Part shown: positions 1-7,591 of the stretch, piece by piece
How positions within the stretch are numbered: the stretch's first letter is position 1
How the letters are laid out: the number at the start of each line of letters is the position of its first letter
Assembly (NCBI RefSeq): GCF_018401815.1
Contig: NZ_JAGYKG010000004.1
Coordinates: 1-64,000, forward strand
DNA: 64,000 bases
Reading direction: 5' to 3'
Source: Nonlabens sp.
GTDB taxonomy: Bacteria > Bacteroidota > Bacteroidia > Flavobacteriales > Flavobacteriaceae
Position numbers and translations under genes: made by a program
Notes under the pieces: generated by a model
The model's database searches: none
The model's input: the letters and a program-made list of their open reading frames with translations, nothing else
What the model was told of the DNA's origin: nothing

Positions 1-1
1 G

Positions 2-628
2 CCATTTGTTTGTGGTGACGATGTTACATTTACTTATAACGGTTCAAGTGTGACTTATGGAACGGTTTCCGGAACTGGCAGTACGTGTTGGTTAGACCGC
101 AACCTGGGAGCCTCACAAGTAGCAACAAGCAGTACCGATGCAGCTTCTTACGGTGACTTATACCAATGGGGAAGAGGAACAGACGGCCATCAATTAAGAA
201 CGTCTGCCACAACGACTACTTTAAGCACAACTGACAATCCAGGAAATGGTGACTTTATTTTAGCACCAACTACACCTTATGACTGGCGCATCCCACAAAA
301 CGATAATTTATGGCAGGGGGTAAATGGCGTCAACAATCCCTGCCCGAGTGGGTATCGACTGCCTACAGAAGCAGAATGGGATGCCGAACGTGTAAGTTGG
401 GGAAGCAACAATTCAGCAGGTGCTTTTGCCTCACCGCTTAAATTGCCCATGGTGGGCCGCCGCGACGACGGCAATGGTTCGCTCGCCCTTGTCGGTGCCA
501 TCGGCAACTATTGGAGCAGTACGGTTAGCAGCGCCGGTTCGCGCCGCCTCGACTTCGCTAGCAGCACTGCCAGTGTGGACACCGGCGACCGGGCGGACGG
601 AGTCGCTGTTCGTTGCCTTAAGGATTGA
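2..628 (+). CDS. FISUMP (Fib_succ_major) domain protein, 3' part; probable DGR variable protein
   Basis: The reading frame is open from base 2, so the gene starts left of the window; a GTG at 50 is internal. The protein is a Fibrobacter-succinogenes-major-paralogous-type domain: WLDRNLGA near the start, YDWRIP, CPSGYRLPTEAEW in the middle (bases ~343-380) and a C-terminal GNYWSST (503-523) plus RADGVAVRCLKD end. This is a C-type-lectin-like fold used for surface binding. Bases 451-600 are about 69% GC by my count (103/150), far above the rest of the gene, and are dominated by NNC codons (CGC, GAC, GGC, GCC, CTC, AGC). That, at the very 3' end of a FISUMP gene, is what adenine-directed mutagenesis of AAC-rich template codons by a diversity-generating retroelement produces. 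Two strong hairpins follow the stop codon. No reverse transcriptase is in the window, so the retroelement link is inference; the domain call is firm. Confidence 0.78.
   Translation, partial: PFVCGDDVTFTYNGSSVTYGTVSGTGSTCWLDRNLGASQVATSSTDAASYGDLYQWGRGTDGHQLRTSATTTTLSTTDNPGNGDFILAPTTPYDWRIPQNDNLWQGVNGVNNPCPSGYRLPTEAEWDAERVSWGSNNSAGAFASPLKLPMVGRRDDGNGSLALVGAIGNYWSSTVSSAGSRRLDFASSTASVDTGDRADGVAVRCLKD
451..622 (+). repeat. candidate DGR variable repeat (VR)
   Basis: GC-rich, NNC-codon-rich 3' end of the FISUMP gene covering the expected ligand-binding surface. Fixed residues (GNYWSST, R-L-F, RA-G, VRC) alternate with positions that could derive from template AAC codons. The matching template repeat and reverse transcriptase are not in the window, so this is inference from composition and position. 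Confidence 0.5.
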
Positions 629-668
629 TACTTTGATTAGCGAAGCGATTTGACAATTTGACACTTTA

Positions 669-698
669 ACTCCCTGTCCCGCAGGGCAGGGAGTTTTT
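669..698 (+). terminator. hairpin with T-run after FISUMP gene
   Basis: Stem ACTCCCTG / CAGGGAGT, one bulged T, inner CCC/GGG pair with GCA loop, then TTTTT. It reads as a rho-independent terminator. DGR variable repeats are often followed by a hairpin needed for retrohoming, so it could have that role as well. Confidence 0.65.
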
Positions 699-701
699 AA
701 T

Positions 702-742
702 ACCGCGTAGCGTTAGCCTGCCGAAGGCAGGGTCGGTTTTTT
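702..742 (+). terminator. second hairpin with T-run
   Basis: Inner stem CCTGCC-GAA-GGCAGG (717-731), outer ACCG/CGGT (702-705 with 734-737), then six T. It lies directly after the first hairpin and only 17 bases before the next reading frame. Probably a terminator; a structural role for a retroelement is possible. Confidence 0.5.
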
Positions 743-758
743 ATAAGTAAGGAAACAT

Positions 759-1145
759 ATGACATTAAAAGAAAAAACACAAATTAGCGCTTACCTAATG
801 ATAAAAACAATTATCACCATATTACTAATTCTGTTTTACAATGCTTTCTTAAATGCCCAAAGTATAACAGGTAATTTATCTCAATTAATAAATAAGCCGA
901 TAAATCTAGAAGGCTTCAACGGTCTCACAACCTACCCCATCTCATCATCTACCATTGATGAAAAAGGGGCTTTTAAACTCACCTATGCTAAAGCCGATTA
1001 TGGAGTTGGTTACCTGATGTCGGCTGATGAAAAGCCATTGTTTGTGATACTAAGTGGCGAGGATATTGAAGTAGTAGGAGCGTCTTTGGGTACCGTAGAA
1101 ACCATAAAAATCACCAAAGGACAAGAAAATTATAGCGGTCTATAG
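759..1145 (+). pseudogene. DUF4369-type N-terminal fragment of a thioredoxin-like family protein, truncated
   Basis: 128 codons. A signal peptide (MIKTIITILL... ending NAQ) begins at the internal ATG 798, which is a plausible real start; the ATG at 759 is preceded by AAGGAAA. The remainder (SITGNLSQLINKPINLEGF..., GAFKLTYAKADYGVGYLM) resembles the DUF4369 beta-domain that precedes an AhpC/TSA or thioredoxin domain in Bacteroidota proteins of some 350-380 residues. Here the frame stops just after that domain (ITKGQENYSGL) and I see no thioredoxin CxxC part downstream in any frame, so this is most likely a truncated remnant. It could alternatively be a short expressed secreted protein. It lies between the presumed retroelement target and bamD. 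Confidence 0.5.
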
Positions 1146-1268
1146 TGTTGTTTTTGTTTTCGTATTACATAGGGGCCTTATTGAAATAATGAGAGACTGG
1201 TTTTGAACTATAAATTAGATTCCTGCGTTAAGCAGTGTGAACTTGCTTTATTTTTCCCTAGAAAAAGT

Positions 1269-1276
1269 TACCTTTG
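1269..1276 (+). promoter_or_regulatory. bamD -7 promoter element
   Basis: TACCTTTG matches the Bacteroidota -7 consensus TAnnTTTG, 19 bases before the bamD ATG. A TTG at 1243-1245 is a weak upstream partner with spacing of 23, slightly long. Confidence 0.5.
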
Positions 1277-1295
1277 TACTCCATTAAAATTACCT

Positions 1296-2105
1296 ATGAA
1301 AAACCTTCTTGTTGTATTGATTCTCGTCATAACTCTTGCCAGTTGTGGCTCTTATCAAAAAGCTCTTAAATCTGAAGATAACGCCGTGAAAGTGGCCATG
1401 ATAGACACCTTGTTTGCAAAAGGGAAGTACGGTAAAACTCTAGCGCTTTTTGAACAGATCATCCCTGCTTATAGAGGGACAGATAGTGCCGCGCCTATGG
1501 CTATTAAATATGCAAAAGCCCTGTATGAAGACCAAAGTTATATCAATAGCGCATACCAATACGAACGTTTTATACAGTCACATCCTCAAGATCCTAATGC
1601 AGAGAAGGCTTTATTTATGGCGGCAAAAAGTCATTATCAAATGTCTCCTGTTTATTCTAAGGATCAAACCGACACCAATACCGCATTAACAAAACTGCAA
1701 GAATACATCAATGTGTATCCTTCAGGGGAATACTTAGCAGAAGCCAACTCGTTGGTAGATGAATTAAGAGATAAACTAGATAAGAAAGCCTACGAAACTG
1801 CAAAACAGTACCACCATTTTGGAAATTTCAGAGGCGGGTATATTTCGGCAATTAGTGCTTTTGAGAACTTTATAGTAGATCATCCAGGTTCGGCCTATCA
1901 AGATGATGCTCAGTTTTACTTGTTGGAATCTCAATATGAATATGGGATTAATAGCTTTCCTGAGTTAGTTCCAGAAAGACTAGCAAAAGCTAAGAAATAT
2001 TATGATACCTTTGCAAAACGATATCCCAATAGTGAGTATAAAGAAGATGCCGAAATGATACTAGCTAAAATAGAGGATTATAATTCTAAGAATATAAGTA
2101 AATAA
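1296..2105 (+). CDS. bamD: outer membrane assembly lipoprotein BamD
   Basis: BamD is the lipoprotein partner of BamA in the outer-membrane beta-barrel assembly machine. ATG 1296 is preferred over the longer TTG frame at 1203 because it gives a clean lipoprotein signal (hydrophobic run ending LASCGSYQK, Cys at residue 17) and follows a -7 promoter element. The 269-residue product has TPR-like helical repeats (AKALYEDQSYINSAYQYERF, HPQDPNAEKALFMAAKSHYQ, FIVDHPGSAYQDDAQFYLLE, RYPNSEYKEDAEMIL), the normal BamD/YfiO layout and length. rpoZ follows after 5 bases, so the two are probably co-transcribed with coaBC, DUF4835 and perhaps recN, a block conserved in Flavobacteriaceae. Confidence 0.93.
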   Translation: MKNLLVVLILVITLASCGSYQKALKSEDNAVKVAMIDTLFAKGKYGKTLALFEQIIPAYRGTDSAAPMAIKYAKALYEDQSYINSAYQYERFIQSHPQDPNAEKALFMAAKSHYQMSPVYSKDQTDTNTALTKLQEYINVYPSGEYLAEANSLVDELRDKLDKKAYETAKQYHHFGNFRGGYISAISAFENFIVDHPGSAYQDDAQFYLLESQYEYGINSFPELVPERLAKAKKYYDTFAKRYPNSEYKEDAEMILAKIEDYNSKNISK

Positions 2106-2110
2106 TAACA

Positions 2111-2437
2111 ATGGATACTAAAAATCTAACTGCACCTAACACGACCATTACCTATAACCGCGATGCGTTAACCGCACCTACAGGTAATATGTATGAAGCG
2201 ATTTCTATCATCGCAAAACGCGCTGAACAAATCAATACAGATGTTAAGGAAGAGCTTATTGAAAAGCTAGAAGAATTTGCTACTTACAATGATTCTCTAG
2301 AAGAGATCTTTGAAAACAAAGAACAAATTGAAGTTTCTAAGTACTACGAGCGTTTGCCTAAACCAGCTGCAATAGCAATTGAAGAATGGTTACAAGGTAA
2401 GATCTACTTTAGAGATACTGGAGCTACTGAAGAGTAA
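2111..2437 (+). CDS. rpoZ: DNA-directed RNA polymerase omega subunit
   Basis: 108 residues. The N-terminal half (TYNRDALTAPTGNMYEAISI, IAKRAEQINTDVKEEL) is the Bacteroidota form of RpoZ/Rpb6, which helps assemble and stabilise beta-prime in RNA polymerase; the C-terminal half is the acidic, helical extension usual in this phylum (FATYNDSLEEIFENKEQIEVS). It lies 5 bases after bamD and 10 bases before coaBC, a gene order typical of Flavobacteriaceae and part of why the call is confident. Confidence 0.88.
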   Translation: MDTKNLTAPNTTITYNRDALTAPTGNMYEAISIIAKRAEQINTDVKEELIEKLEEFATYNDSLEEIFENKEQIEVSKYYERLPKPAAIAIEEWLQGKIYFRDTGATEE

Positions 2438-2447
2438 TTCAAACAAA

Positions 2448-3659
2448 ATGAGGTCAGTATTAAGTGGTAAAAAGGTATTGCTAGGGGTTACCGGTGGTAT
2501 TGCTGCTTATAAGACGACGTATATAGTGCGCCTGCTTGTAAAAGCGGGCGCTTCTGTTCAAGTAATTATGACTCCTGCTGCAAGAGATTTTGTGACACCA
2601 CTCACCCTATCTACTCTTTCTAAAAACCCTGTCTTGAGTCATTTTACCAATCAAGAAGATGAAAACGATACTTGGAATAACCATGTAGAGTTAGGTCTTT
2701 GGGCAGACTTGATGATTATCGCCCCAGCGACTGCAAATACCATGAGTAAAATGGTGAGTGGCGCTATAGATAATTTGCTTTTAGCCATTTATTGTAGTGC
2801 AACATGTCCTGTTTATTATGCTCCAGCCATGGATCTGGACATGTACAAACACCCTTCTACTCAACATAATTTTGATCAATTAACCTCTTATGGCAATCTG
2901 ATGATTCCTGCTGGAGATGGCGAGCTTGCAAGCGGTCTTTCAGGAAAGGGGCGTATGGCAGAGCCTGAAGAAATCATTCAGTTTATAGAAAAGGATATTT
3001 CAAGTAAGTTGCCGTTAAGAGGTAAAAAATGTCTTATTACCGCTGGGCCTACTTATGAGGCTATAGATCCTGTGCGATTTATAGGAAATCACAGTAGCGG
3101 TAAAATGGGCGCTGCAATTGCTATGGAACTGGCAAATCAAGGGGCACAAGTACATTTGGTTATGGGGCCTAGTGCTGTACTCGTCCATCATCCTTTGGTT
3201 CATCGAGTGGACATTAGAAGTGCTCAGGAAATGTACGATGAGGTTCACCGAGTGATTCAAACCGTAGATGTGGCTATTTTTAGCGCTGCGGTAGCAGATT
3301 ACCGACCTTTACATCCTGTAGGTCAAAAAATAAAAAAGAAGTCGGATACGTTATCTATTGAGTTGGTTAAAAACCCAGATATTCTCGCGAGTGTGGGAGC
3401 AATGGATAAAAAGCCCTTTTTAGTAGGTTTTGCTTTGGAGACGGAGAATGAAATGCAACACGCTTTCGCGAAAGCGGAAAAAAAACAAACCGATTTGCTC
3501 GTATTGAACTCGATGCGAGATAAAGGTGCCGGTTTTGGTGTGGACACCAATAAAATTACTATTATAGATAAAGATAAAAATATTTCCAGATTTGATACCA
3601 AACCAAAAACGGAAGTAGCAAAAGATATCGCATATGAAATTATCAAAAGGATTTTATAG
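2448..3659 (+). CDS. coaBC: bifunctional phosphopantothenoylcysteine decarboxylase / phosphopantothenate-cysteine ligase
   Basis: CoaBC makes 4'-phosphopantetheine from phosphopantothenate and cysteine, two steps of coenzyme A synthesis. ATG 2448 is chosen over the ATG at 2379, which overlaps rpoZ; it gives the standard N-terminus before the flavin-binding LGVTGGIAAYKT. CoaC features: NHVELGLWADLMIIAPATAN with the catalytic His, then PAMDLDMYKHP (families usually have PAMN; Asp here). The CoaB half starts around residue 190 with TAGPTYEAIDPVRFIGNHSS, then SAAVADYRP and IKKKSD. 403 residues is normal length. A copy of the CGCTTTCGCGAAAGCG palindrome lies in the CoaB half, encoding AFAKAE. The 3' end overlaps the next gene by 26 bases, which suggests translational coupling. 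Confidence 0.95.
   Translation: MRSVLSGKKVLLGVTGGIAAYKTTYIVRLLVKAGASVQVIMTPAARDFVTPLTLSTLSKNPVLSHFTNQEDENDTWNNHVELGLWADLMIIAPATANTMSKMVSGAIDNLLLAIYCSATCPVYYAPAMDLDMYKHPSTQHNFDQLTSYGNLMIPAGDGELASGLSGKGRMAEPEEIIQFIEKDISSKLPLRGKKCLITAGPTYEAIDPVRFIGNHSSGKMGAAIAMELANQGAQVHLVMGPSAVLVHHPLVHRVDIRSAQEMYDEVHRVIQTVDVAIFSAAVADYRPLHPVGQKIKKKSDTLSIELVKNPDILASVGAMDKKPFLVGFALETENEMQHAFAKAEKKQTDLLVLNSMRDKGAGFGVDTNKITIIDKDKNISRFDTKPKTEVAKDIAYEIIKRIL
3461..3476. repeat. iterated palindrome CGCTTTCGCGAAAGCG, copy 1 (perfect)
   Basis: Lies inside coaBC, read as AFAKA. Confidence 0.95.
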
Positions 3660-4536
3660 TTGTTTCCTGGCCTTATTTACTCTGTTCTTCTCAAACGCAC
3701 AAGAGTTGAATGTTACAGTGCAGGTAAACGCTCAAAATGTCGCGCAACCAGATCAGACTATTTTTAAGACGTTAGAAACCTCTATGCAGGAGTTTTTTAA
3801 CAATACAAAATGGACCGATCAAAAATTCAGAGATGAAGAAAAGATCAATGCATCATTAGTTTTTGTGGTGACTAGTTATGATAATGACCGATTTAGAGGG
3901 AATTTCCAAATTTCGGCCTCTCGACCTGTTTTTAATTCTTCTTATACCACGCCTATTTTTAATTTTAAGGATGACGATATCGCCTTTGAATATGTAGAGT
4001 ACGCTCCGTTTTTCTATAATTCCAACAGGTTTGAAAGTAATTTAATCTCGCTTATTTCATTTTATGCTTATACCCTTATAGGAATTGATGCAGATACCTT
4101 TGAGCTAAGAGGAGGTCAGCCTTTTCATGAAGAAGCACAAAACGTGGTCAACCTCGCTCAGGGATCTCAGGGAGTCCAAGGTTGGAAGGCAAGTGACGGA
4201 TTGATCTCGAGGTTTAGGTTAAATGACGATATGTTGTCAGATACCTATAAAGAATATAGAGAAGTGATGTATTGGTACCATTTAAAAGGCTTAGATACCT
4301 TCTCAAAAGACCCCAAAGCGGGTAAAATTATTCTAAAAAACTACTTACTAAAGCTTGATGAATTGCATAACCGCAGACCTAATAGCTTACTTCAGCGCAG
4401 CTTTTTTGACGCAAAGGCAGACGAGATTATGAGTATTTATTCTTCAGGTCCAGCTGTTGATATTAGAGAACTAAAAACGATATTGCAAAAGTTAGCCCCA
4501 AACCAGTCTTCCAAATGGCGTAATATTAAGGTTTAG
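3634..4536 (+). CDS. DUF4835 family secreted protein
   Basis: 300 residues with a signal peptide (MKLSKGFYSCFLALFTLFFS, cleavage near NAQ, residues 21-23). The body (LNVTVQVNAQN near the start, FKTLETSMQEFFNNTKWTDQ, RPVFNSSYTTPIFNFKDDDI, SFYAYTLIGIDADTF) matches the DUF4835 family, a periplasmic or outer-membrane-associated protein of unknown function found almost only in Bacteroidota and almost always between coaBC and recN. It overlaps coaBC by 26 bases. I know of no demonstrated activity, and none is assigned. The conserved position beside bamD may hint at an envelope role, but that is only inference. Confidence 0.85.
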   Translation: MKLSKGFYSCFLALFTLFFSNAQELNVTVQVNAQNVAQPDQTIFKTLETSMQEFFNNTKWTDQKFRDEEKINASLVFVVTSYDNDRFRGNFQISASRPVFNSSYTTPIFNFKDDDIAFEYVEYAPFFYNSNRFESNLISLISFYAYTLIGIDADTFELRGGQPFHEEAQNVVNLAQGSQGVQGWKASDGLISRFRLNDDMLSDTYKEYREVMYWYHLKGLDTFSKDPKAGKIILKNYLLKLDELHNRRPNSLLQRSFFDAKADEIMSIYSSGPAVDIRELKTILQKLAPNQSSKWRNIKV

Positions 4537-4620
4537 TATCTTTTTTACTACTTTCTTTTTGATTAGTTTTATACTTTATAACCAGATGGCTTGTGAGCTG
4601 TTCAAATTGCTGTACATCAA

Positions 4621-6300
4621 TTGCTTAAACATATTCAAATAGAAAACTTTGCGCTGATCGATTCTTTAGAATTAGAGCTTAATAAGGACCTCACCATGAT
4701 TACAGGAGAAACGGGTGCGGGAAAATCTATCCTATTGGGTGCCTTAGGTTTAATCTTAGGTAATCGAGCAGATTTAACTGCTATCAGAGATACCTCTCGT
4801 AAATGTGTGGTAGAAGCACAATTTCAAATTTCAAGTTTAGATGTAAAGGAATTGTTTGAAGAGCTGGATCTGGATTATGAGGACCTGAGCTTTTTAAGAA
4901 GGGAGATATTGCCTTCTGGGAAAAGTAGGGCGTTTATTAATGATACTCCGGTAACACTCGCTATAATGAATACAGTAGGCAAACGCCTTGTTGATATTCA
5001 TTCCCAGCATCAAACCTTACAACTTTCTAAAGATGTATTTCAAACCGATGTTTTAAACGCTTTTATTATTGAGGCCACTAAGAATGATTCAAAGCCAGCT
5101 TCACAGATATTACAGCGTTATAGAACCGAGTTAGGCATTTTTAAAAACTCCCAAAAAGAACTGAAAAGGTTAAAAGCTCAGGAGGCTGAGTTATCTAAAG
5201 AGCTGGACTACAATAATTTCTTACTAGAAGAGCTGGAAGAAGCCGGACTAGATCGATTAGATCAACTGGCATTAGAAGAAGAAAATGAACAACTCAGTAA
5301 TGTAGAGAGTATCACAGAGGTGCTTACCGAGTTCCATGCAGTGCTTTCTGAAGATGATTTGGGAATATTAGATCAATTGAGGCAGTTGCAAAATAAACTA
5401 CAAAGCATCAGTAGTTATTCAGCGACGTATGCGGCCCTTAAGGGAAGACTGACTTCGGTTTTACTGGAATTAGAAGATATTTATCAAGAATCTTCTAACG
5501 AAGTTGATAAAGTAGAAGCAGATCCAGAAAGATTGCTTCAAATCAATACTTCATTGAGTCTTTTAGAGAATCTTTATAGAAAACACCAAGTCGAAGATGT
5601 GGCGTCGTTAATTCAGTTAAGAGATGAATTGGCCGACAAGGTTTTCGTTTCCTTAGGGCTGGAAAAAAAGATTAAAACCCAAGAAAAGTTGCTCCAAGAC
5701 TCTGAAAACAAGTTGTTTCAATTAGCCCAAGAACTTACAGGTTTAAAAACAAAGCATAAAACAGCACTTGAAACCGAAGTGATCAACATTGTGAATGATC
5801 TAGGTATGCCAGATGCGCAATTCCTTATAGAAGTAGTGCCACTAGGTATATACGGTTATTCAGGTGCAGATGTTATACAGTTCACCTTTACCGCAAATAA
5901 AGGCTCCCAGCTATTATCACTGGATAAAGCAGCTTCTGGTGGAGAGCTTTCTAGGTTGATGCTGGCCATCAAATCCATACTTTCAAGATGCAAAAAGTTA
6001 CCTACCATTATATTTGACGAAATTGATACGGGAGTGAGCGGGGTTATCGCTACAAAAATGGCTCGGATCATGAAATCGATGAGTGAAGAAATGCAAGTGC
6101 TTTCAATAACACACTTACCTCAAATTGCTGCTGCAGGTAAGGACCACTTGATCGTAAAAAAAGTTACTGATGAGCACAGGACTTACAGTACCATACAGCG
6201 CCTAGATCAAGAGGCACGCCTGGAAGAAATTGCACAGATGTTAAGTGGTGGAACTATTTCCAACGCTGCAAGAGAAAATGCACGTGTGCTACTCAATTAG
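4621..6300 (+). CDS. recN: DNA repair protein RecN
   Basis: SMC-like ATPase of recombinational double-strand-break repair, cytoplasmic. The start is TTG 4621, giving MLKHIQIENFALIDSLELEL, the usual RecN N-terminus; no in-frame ATG fits better and no clear Shine-Dalgarno is visible. Walker A GETGAGKS at residues 29-36; long central coiled coil (residues ~155-370, rich in E, L, K, Q); signature-like KAASGGELSRLMLAIK near residue 440; Walker B TIIFDEIDTGVSG; then the ITHLPQIAA switch region. 559 residues is normal length. It follows DUF4835 after an 84-base gap and may have its own promoter. Confidence 0.95.
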   Translation: MLKHIQIENFALIDSLELELNKDLTMITGETGAGKSILLGALGLILGNRADLTAIRDTSRKCVVEAQFQISSLDVKELFEELDLDYEDLSFLRREILPSGKSRAFINDTPVTLAIMNTVGKRLVDIHSQHQTLQLSKDVFQTDVLNAFIIEATKNDSKPASQILQRYRTELGIFKNSQKELKRLKAQEAELSKELDYNNFLLEELEEAGLDRLDQLALEEENEQLSNVESITEVLTEFHAVLSEDDLGILDQLRQLQNKLQSISSYSATYAALKGRLTSVLLELEDIYQESSNEVDKVEADPERLLQINTSLSLLENLYRKHQVEDVASLIQLRDELADKVFVSLGLEKKIKTQEKLLQDSENKLFQLAQELTGLKTKHKTALETEVINIVNDLGMPDAQFLIEVVPLGIYGYSGADVIQFTFTANKGSQLLSLDKAASGGELSRLMLAIKSILSRCKKLPTIIFDEIDTGVSGVIATKMARIMKSMSEEMQVLSITHLPQIAAAGKDHLIVKKVTDEHRTYSTIQRLDQEARLEEIAQMLSGGTISNAARENARVLLN

Positions 6301-6305
6301 TTTTA

Positions 6306-6313
6306 TATATTTG
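6306..6313 (+). promoter_or_regulatory. fabI -7 promoter element
   Basis: TATATTTG fits TAnnTTTG and lies 17 bases before the fabI ATG. I see no good -33 TTG; the site overlaps the recN stop region. Confidence 0.4.
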
Positions 6314-6330
6314 CTAACTAATCAATAACT

Positions 6331-7137
6331 ATGGCTTACAATTTATTAAAAGGAAAACGCGGAATCATCTTTGGTGCGTTGGATGAAAACTCTATTGCTT
6401 GGAAAACAGCACAATTAGCTCATGAAGAAGGAGCGACTTTTGTACTTACAAATGCTCCAGTAGCAATGCGCATGGGGCAAATCGACCAACTGGCTAAAAG
6501 CACAGGCAGTGAAATTATTCCAGCAGATGCTACCAGTATTGAAGATCTTGAAAATTTAGTAGCTAAATCAGTAGAGATTTTAGGGGGTAAATTGGATTTT
6601 GTTTTACATTCTATAGGTATGAGTGTCAATGTGCGCAAAGGAAATCACTATACCGACCAAAATTATAAATACACAGAAAAAGGATGGGATGTAAGTGCGG
6701 TCTCTTTTCATAAAGTGATGCAAACGCTTCATAAAAATGACGCCATGAATGAATGGGGCAGTATCGTGGCTTTGACCTATATGGCTGCACAACGCACTTT
6801 TCCAGACTACAACGATATGGCAGATAACAAAGCCTATCTAGAATCTATTGCTCGTAGCTTTGGTTATTTCTTCGGGAAAGATAAAAAGGTAAGAGTTAAT
6901 ACCATCTCTCAATCACCTACTCCTACCACTGCAGGAAGTGGAGTAAAAGGATTTGAAGGGTTCTTAAGCTATGCAGAGAAGATGAGTCCTTTAGGGAATG
7001 CTACCGCTCAAGATTGTGCAGAGTATACCATGACTTTATTTTCAGATTATACTAAAAAGGTAACTATGCAAAACTTATTCCACGATGGAGGATTTTCCAA
7101 CACAGGAGTGAGTCAAGAAGTGATCGAGAAGTTTTAG
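6331..7137 (+). CDS. fabI: enoyl-[acyl-carrier-protein] reductase (NADH) FabI
   Basis: FabI catalyses the last reduction of each fatty-acid elongation cycle. 268 residues, Rossmann SDR fold. Nucleotide-binding start KGKRGIIFGALDENSIAWKT, DFVLHSIGMS near residue 90, catalytic pair Y160-x6-K167 (YNDMADNK) with Y150 in LTYMAAQ, and the FabI tail SPLGNATAQDCAEY and LFHDGGFSNTGV. This is the housekeeping FabI; a second, more divergent FabI-like gene lies at 53603. A strong terminator follows, so fabI ends the housekeeping block. Confidence 0.95.
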   Translation: MAYNLLKGKRGIIFGALDENSIAWKTAQLAHEEGATFVLTNAPVAMRMGQIDQLAKSTGSEIIPADATSIEDLENLVAKSVEILGGKLDFVLHSIGMSVNVRKGNHYTDQNYKYTEKGWDVSAVSFHKVMQTLHKNDAMNEWGSIVALTYMAAQRTFPDYNDMADNKAYLESIARSFGYFFGKDKKVRVNTISQSPTPTTAGSGVKGFEGFLSYAEKMSPLGNATAQDCAEYTMTLFSDYTKKVTMQNLFHDGGFSNTGVSQEVIEKF

Positions 7138-7162
7138 AAGCATTGTGCTAGCTATAAATATT

Positions 7163-7195
7163 AAAAGCCTTATCAAAAAAAGATAAGGCTTTTTC
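7163..7195 (+). terminator. rho-independent terminator after fabI
   Basis: 12-bp stem AAAAGCCTTATC / GATAAGGCTTTT with a 7-A loop and trailing T-run, 26 bases after the fabI stop. Confidence 0.9.
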
Positions 7196-7489
7196 TTGTT
7201 AGTGCTTCCTGTTATCTTAAAAAATCGAAGGAGAACCACCCTTAACTGGGGTGCTAACGTAGATGCAGTCCTCCACCCTAAATGCTCCTATATTAGTCAT
7301 AGGTATTTTTTTAGATGTTTATCGCATTCTTCTTTTGGTATGGTGTTCTACAGGTTCTTTTATAATGAAAAGCATTATGGGGCTTTTAAAAATAGAAGGT
7401 ACTTGTATTTTAGGAAACGCAATTGAAAAAAAAGAATCTTTTAACCGATAGATCCGGTTATTCCTACTGGTTTTATCCTATTTTTATAA

Positions 7490-7507
7490 ATGTTAACAAA
7501 TAATTAA
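7490..7507 (+). promoter_or_regulatory. upstream motif shared by both giant genes
   Basis: ATGTTAACAAATAATTAA here and ATGTTAACGAATAATTAA at 13648-13665 differ at one base and lie about 85-100 bases before the two start codons, while the sequence between motif and start has diverged. Candidate operator or upstream promoter element; function inferred only from conservation between paralogues. Confidence 0.4.
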
Positions 7508-7545
7508 GTTATTTTTTTTCTCCACAAGGGAATAGTCGTACATTA

Positions 7546-7584
7546 AACTTTTTCAAACAACTTTTTCAAACAATTTTTTAAAAC
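7546..7584. repeat. 13-bp tandem repeat, three copies
   Basis: AACTTTTTCAAAC twice in perfect tandem, then a degenerate third copy AATTTTTTAAAAC, directly before the start codon at 7592. Absent from the paralogue's leader. Confidence 0.8.
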
Positions 7585-7591
7585 ATTTATT

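Larger units (their letters stand above)
7196..7591. other. intergenic region before the first giant T9SS gene
   Basis: About 400 bases with no supported gene; two overlapping short frames (7196-7426, 7263-7451) look like chance. The last 100 bases hold a motif shared with the paralogue's upstream region (7490-7507) and a 13-bp sequence repeated three times (7546-7584). The TATTTTTTTTC-rich stretch makes the promoter hard to place. Confidence 0.6.

Noticed and set aside
431..664. Overlapping frames on both strands in the GC-rich end of the FISUMP gene
   Set aside because: High GC lowers stop-codon frequency; the main frame encodes the recognisable C-terminal motif, the others do not.
7196..7451. 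Two overlapping short plus-strand frames (76 and 62 aa) after the fabI terminator
   Set aside because: No start context, no domain, unlike protein composition; they overlap each other in different frames.
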